Positions 59,913 to 64,000 of a DNA stretch of 64,000 nt are shown in pieces. The notes under the pieces are model-generated. The model was not told the DNA's origin, searched no databases, and saw only the letters and a program-made list of their open reading frames with translations. Source of the stretch: Hofstenia miamia (Eukaryota; Xenacoelomorpha; Acoela; Hofsteniidae); the NCBI GenBank assembly GCA_900660155.1, contig CABFPE010000197.1, positions 245,568 to 309,567 on the forward strand, written 5' to 3'. A program made the translations under genes and the position numbers. Each line of letters opens with the position of its first letter. The stretch's first letter is position 1.

Positions 59913-60720
59913 TTGTCAGATTCCATTGGGATGTTTGGGAAAATTCAAGAATCATTAATATTTATTAAATTTGAACAAATTGGTGTAGATGAATTACATC
60001 TTTTTCTACGAATTTCAGACAAATTAAATTCAAATCTGTTGCATTACTTACTTGAGCTTGATCATCGTGTCCTTCCTCAAGTTCATGTTGATCACTTTCG
60101 TGAGGCTGCAAACTCCATTGGGGTGCCTCTCAAGATATTTATTTGTGAAAGTAAAGGTACGTCAATCGAGTGTTCCAGTCTAAATTTCCTCAAAAGATTT
60201 AAGCTATTTAAAGTACTAGATGTTGGAGATTTTATTTGTGATGTTTTTGATAAGAAAAAGGATGTTAGCCAACCATGGAAATCGTTTTATAATTTATATG
60301 AATTTGTCTCTAATAATACGCATAAATCAATTTCACCCGCTGATTCTAAAATGTTCTTTTCGAAGTGTGTAAGCCATTTATTGAACAATATCTGAAGTGT
60401 GCAATTATTTTGCTATCCCATACTCCTGAAATCACCCCTTATATGCATATTTTGCTGTACCACATTCTTTTCTTGTTAGAACGCAATTTCCAACGTTTTA
60501 GTGGATAAGGTCTCGAAAAATCAAATCATGTTATAAAAACTATTTTAATGCGACATACAAGCAAAATATCTGCAAATGTTTTGGAGCAAATCATGAAATG
60601 CCGCAGTCGCATATTATCCTGCTCAGACTTAAAGCGTGTAAAAAGGAAATATTTCAAAAGAAAAAGGCTCCTAATGCAAAAATTTGCACAACGTTTTGTC
60701 CCCAAATGTCTTTGTAATGT
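59913..60720 (+). pseudogene. broken gene of an unclassified, probably transposon-borne family
   Basis: The frame to 60395 reads GVDELHLFLRISDKLNSNLL, then HVDHFREAANSIGVPLKIFI and VSQPWKSFYNLYEFV. After it, coding-like sequence continues with TPEITPYMHILLYHILFLLE, NFQRFSG, G-L-E-K-S-N and a basic end with VPKCLCN near 60715. From memory, D-E-L-H-x-x-L-R-I, P-Y-M-H-I-x-x-Y-H and F-S-G-x-G-x-E-K-x-N in this order occur in repetitive uncharacterised proteins of cnidarians, sponges and fishes. I know of no assigned function. This copy is broken in a few places and lacks its N-terminal part. Confidence 0.5.
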
Positions 60721-63132
60721 ATAGAGTTCTGATATTTCTACATATTTTTTTCGTTTTACTTTACCTTAAAATTACTTTAGTATAAGATCAATATATTTAA
60801 TTGCTTACATTTATCATCTTTATAACAGCTTATTACATTGGATGCTTATATCTACAAATCCCAATTTGCGCAGTCATGAAAACATTGTCATAATATATTT
60901 AGTGGTGGTGTGAAGTAGATCCATACATCAACACACTTATATTATTAGAATCCTTATGGGATTTCTTTGCAAAATATAATCTATTCAATAAAGTCATGAT
61001 TTTTACGCATAAGAATATTTCGAACTAAAAATAGTGATAGTATTTTTTCTTCTCGTACATTACTTTATTCAGATAACTTTAATAATAAAAACAGTGATCT
61101 TGTCATGATTTGCATTAATTTGTTCTATTAGAAGAAACATGCACATTCTACACTGAATAAATAAAGTGGATTTCAGTTTATACAGTATTTTGCTTTTATT
61201 ATAATTATTTGCATCTTTTTCAATAATAAATTTTTATTGAATCATTAAAAAAACTGTTAATATACTGAATCTAAGAAAATTGTATTTAAATTTTGTAAAA
61301 TTTTCATTATAATAACCTAATTTTTAAGAGAAGCTTAAATTAATTGTAGAAGACATAATTTGACTTTATCAGTAATCAGACAAAAACCTTTAAATGATTT
61401 ACATGACAATGAAAACAAAATTGTATCGTAATTGCTTTATTTCGCCACTAGATGGCTACCAAACATGAAAATAATTTCTTGATATGGGTTGGGTAACTAA
61501 TTTGAAAATTGCGAGTATGATTTTAAATTTTATAAATTGCGAGTATGATTTTAAATTTTATTCTCAGGCTGTCATCAATATATAAATATCAGACATGAAA
61601 AATTAGATGTAATATCAAGTAGTGTATTCTTCTACAATCGGAGCATGCTAGACGGATATTTCAGTGTCGTCTCGTCTATAATATCGACGTGCAAAAATAT
61701 CATTTTGTTGAGTTGAAGTCAAAAATATAAGGTAAGTACAGTTGCTACAATTGAAAACTTCTAAGGCATAATCGTTGAGAACTCACTCAAAACAAACTAT
61801 TAAAAATTTCGTAAATCATTCTAGTTTTTATAAGTATTTAAACAATATTTTTGTAAGAGAAAAGCCAATGGTATTAATGCAGCCAAAAGGGTGGAATATC
61901 TGTATATTGAGTTTGATGAAACGTAGTACAAAAGCACTAAATACTGGCTCACTTTTTTTACTTCAGTTGATTGTCTGAAAATTTAATGATTCCTTTCTTT
62001 GCTTGCAAAACTAAATGTGGCAGTAGAGAACGAGAACTTCATTTAACTAATGATAATAGAGTTTTGTAGCAAATAAATATTTAGTAGGCGATGGCTAATC
62101 ATTGTAGTACCGAAAAACTTTTTTTAACCGAAACACACTATTTCCAATTCAGCGAGAAGATGGCAAAATATTTAAAAAATTGCTCGATATGTTGGAAGAG
62201 ATTGATGCTTGGAAACATCATACTGAATGGTGCATACGTGCAGGTGCATTTCCTAGATATGCTGATAATCTTGAAAAATTATTTTTAAATCTCCATGATT
62301 ATGATGAGATTACTTTAAAAATGTGTGTCTGTATTGGGTATGGTGCAAATTAACAGAACTGGCAAAGACTAATGCCGAACTGTTGCAAACTTGATAAAAA
62401 AAATTAGGTGGAAGAGCAAAATGTACTTAACAAGGTTGCTAGACAATGGAGCGATTACTGCAATTTTAAATATTCGCCAGGAACATAATCCGAACATCCA
62501 GTGATCATTTTGATTTATTGGATTTTAGGTACATTATCACAACATATTTACAATGATATAGGATAGAAATGTACAGGAGAAAGCCTGAAACAAATCTCAA
62601 AATATAGACTTATACACTTGCATTTGCAGCATATGGTGGCAGTTGGCCGCAAGCCAATTAAATCTGCTAGATGTAAAAATCTTGAAATTGATAAAAGTGC
62701 TAAATACTACACTACATGTAATGCCTTTCTACATGACATGCGTCTTTTACGTAATTATTCATAAAAAATCCTAAGGGCAAACAAAATGCTAAAGCTTTGT
62801 TGATGCACATGTAAAAATACAGAGTATAGAGTTCTTACGTCAAAATTTGATAAACTGTCTTAATAGACAAAACTTGGGTTAAAGTATTTGCCAAGCAATA
62901 AATACATCAGGCTAATTGAAAAACAAATATCGCCAGTATAAGTGTTTTAGAAAAATGCGCTAAGAGGAGATTATTCGGAATTGACATTTCATTTCCAATC
63001 ACTGACAATAGCTGACCCAATCAACTTCAAATATGTATGAAACTAACAGTTACATATACATAACGTCAAGACAACCTCAAGAAGGAATACATTTAGACAA
63101 GACAATAAATTTGCAGCGATAAAATATAAAAT
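60721..63132. other. stretch with scattered plus-strand coding relics
   Basis: A donor-like AAAATATAAG/GTAAGTAC is at about 61732. Relic frames occur at 61855-61905 (EKANGINAAKRVEYLYIEFD), 62160-62340 (DMLEEIDAWKHHTEWCIRAG, then PRYADNLEKLFLNLHDYDEI) and 62635-62760 (MVAVGRKPIKSARCKNLEID). They share strand and look like pieces of one or two decayed mobile elements, possibly linked to the broken gene at 60 kb. None is assigned. Confidence 0.35.
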
Positions 63133-63233
63133 TGCCAGGCAGTTCCAGGCACAAAGGGCAGTTTAAGGCAGTAACTTTAAATTTCCATGCAGTTCAAGGC
63201 AGTTCCAGATTTCCAGGCAGCGCGTACACCTTG
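63133..63233 (-). mobile_element. hAT-like element family M2, copy 3 (partial)
   Basis: The reverse complement starts AAGGTGTACGCGCTGCCTGG and is full of TTCCAGGCAG and TTCAAGGCAG motifs as in copies 1 and 2. It ends about 20 bases before the mariner terminus at 63255. Confidence 0.65.
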
Positions 63234-63254
63234 TATGAGTAACGTATTTGAGTA

Positions 63255-64000
63255 CAGTCTGTCCCATAAGGTACAACGACTTCCATAAAAAGAAAACAAG
63301 GTAAAGAAAATATATATTTCAAAACATTATTGTAACGATTACGTAATTTCTAACAATTATTCTAAGGAACATGTAAAAAATTAATCATAAGGATCAACTT
63401 GAAGGCCTCCTAGTTCAATACACAATCGCATTCGTCTGAACGTTCTGTCATGGATTTTTCGGAGAGCTTCAACAGGAAATCGCATTAATTCGTCTTGAAT
63501 AACGCCTTTCTGGTCTTCTTTGTTTTGTGCTTTTCTTGCTACGATTCTAGGCTTTAGCAGGCCCCATAACGCGTTATCACAGGACGAGAGGTCAGGACTA
63601 CGTGCTGGCCAAGGAATCGGTCAAAATTTGCCAACCCATCAATCCTGAAAGGCATCTGTTAAGAAATTACGAGTTGCTATGGCGGTATGTGCTAGAGCAC
63701 CATCTTGTTGGAATTGTGATGATAATAATATCTGTCTTGCTTGAAGAGCAGGAATAAATTCATCTCTTAACATCTGAATATAATTAGCAGCAGTAACACC
63801 GCCCTCCAAGAAAAAGGAACCAATAAGATATTCAGCAGACATGGCGGCCCTCACCATAACTTTTGGTGGATGCTGTTTAACTTGTTCCCAAAAGTGAGAG
63901 TTTTGTTTTGACCACACTGAAGCGCGAACTTGGCCTTTGCCTTCAGCATAAACAACACATTCATCTGTAAACAAGAGTCTACGTTTTCTTTGTGGTATGT
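63255..64000 (-). mobile_element. mariner-like DNA transposon (DD41D type), cut by the window edge
   Basis: The terminal repeat CAGTCTGTCCCATAAGGTAC begins at 63255 after a TA. The transposase ends at TAA 63381-63383 and is read leftwards from the edge: R-R-L-L-F-T-D-E-C-V-V-Y (first D), KVMVRAAMSAEYLIGSFFLE, SQFQQDGALAHTAIATRNFL (second D), and WPARSPDLSSCDNALWGLLK (third D). There are 41 residues between the second and third D, as in the rosa-type group. Two in-frame TGA codons lie between them; otherwise it is open to the last base of the window. Its first part and other end are beyond 64000. Confidence 0.85.

Noticed and set aside
59735-59926. Minus-strand frame tested as an upstream Ku80 exon
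   Set aside because: No similarity to the Ku80 N-terminal half and no fitting splice sites.
1-64000. CRISPR arrays, operons, toxin or defence islands, rRNA genes
   Set aside because: The window is spliced animal DNA; no regularly spaced repeats, rRNA signatures or clustered accessory genes were seen.

Overview
The window is AT-rich metazoan nuclear DNA with short exons, GT-AG introns of up to several kb, and a heavy load of decayed transposons. A motile-cilia protein (ZBBX), Ku80, a TRIM-like protein and Tc1/mariner, Penelope and LINE relics suggest an aquatic invertebrate with motile cilia. I cannot name the species. There are two long N runs (18417-18669, 48406-48752) and single Ns at 10923, 33505 and 33959. 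Several structures near these gaps look like assembly or base-calling faults.

Layout. 1-2370: AT repeat and unassigned DNA. 2371-2603: one well-spliced minus-strand exon of unknown identity. 4788-25566: the main gene, a ZBBX (B-box zinc finger, axonemal) orthologue on the minus strand. I could assemble it by eye into 12 exons with consistent splice phases, a stop and a poly(A) signal; its first exon(s) were not found. Its introns hold a Penelope relic with a possible hammerhead ribozyme, two Tc1-type elements, a pogo-type MITE, a hAT-like MITE and a LINE tail. 26-35 kb: gene-poor, with Tc1 and LINE fragments, a CAGTCCC-ended element and a 453-bp repeat copy delimited by single Ns. 35853-37525: a TRIM-like B-box/coiled-coil/propeller gene on the plus strand with a one-base frameshift. 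41.3-51.2 kb: a repeat block with a near-perfect 1.43-kb tandem duplication, an inverted diverged copy, and LINE and MITE insertions. 54132-57981: the last two coding exons of XRCC5 (Ku80) on the minus strand, with an unrelated plus-strand reading frame in the intron between them. 58-64 kb: MITEs, a broken unclassified transposon-like gene around 60 kb, and a mariner transposase running off the right edge.

The host genes are independent: ZBBX is ciliary, Ku80 acts in non-homologous end joining, and the TRIM-like protein is probably an adaptor or ubiquitin-pathway factor. I see no operon-like or defence-like cluster. The best leads are the unclassified element at 60 kb, the hammerhead candidate, the conserved Ku80 C-terminal motif, and the insertion history that can be read from the 42-51 kb repeat copies.
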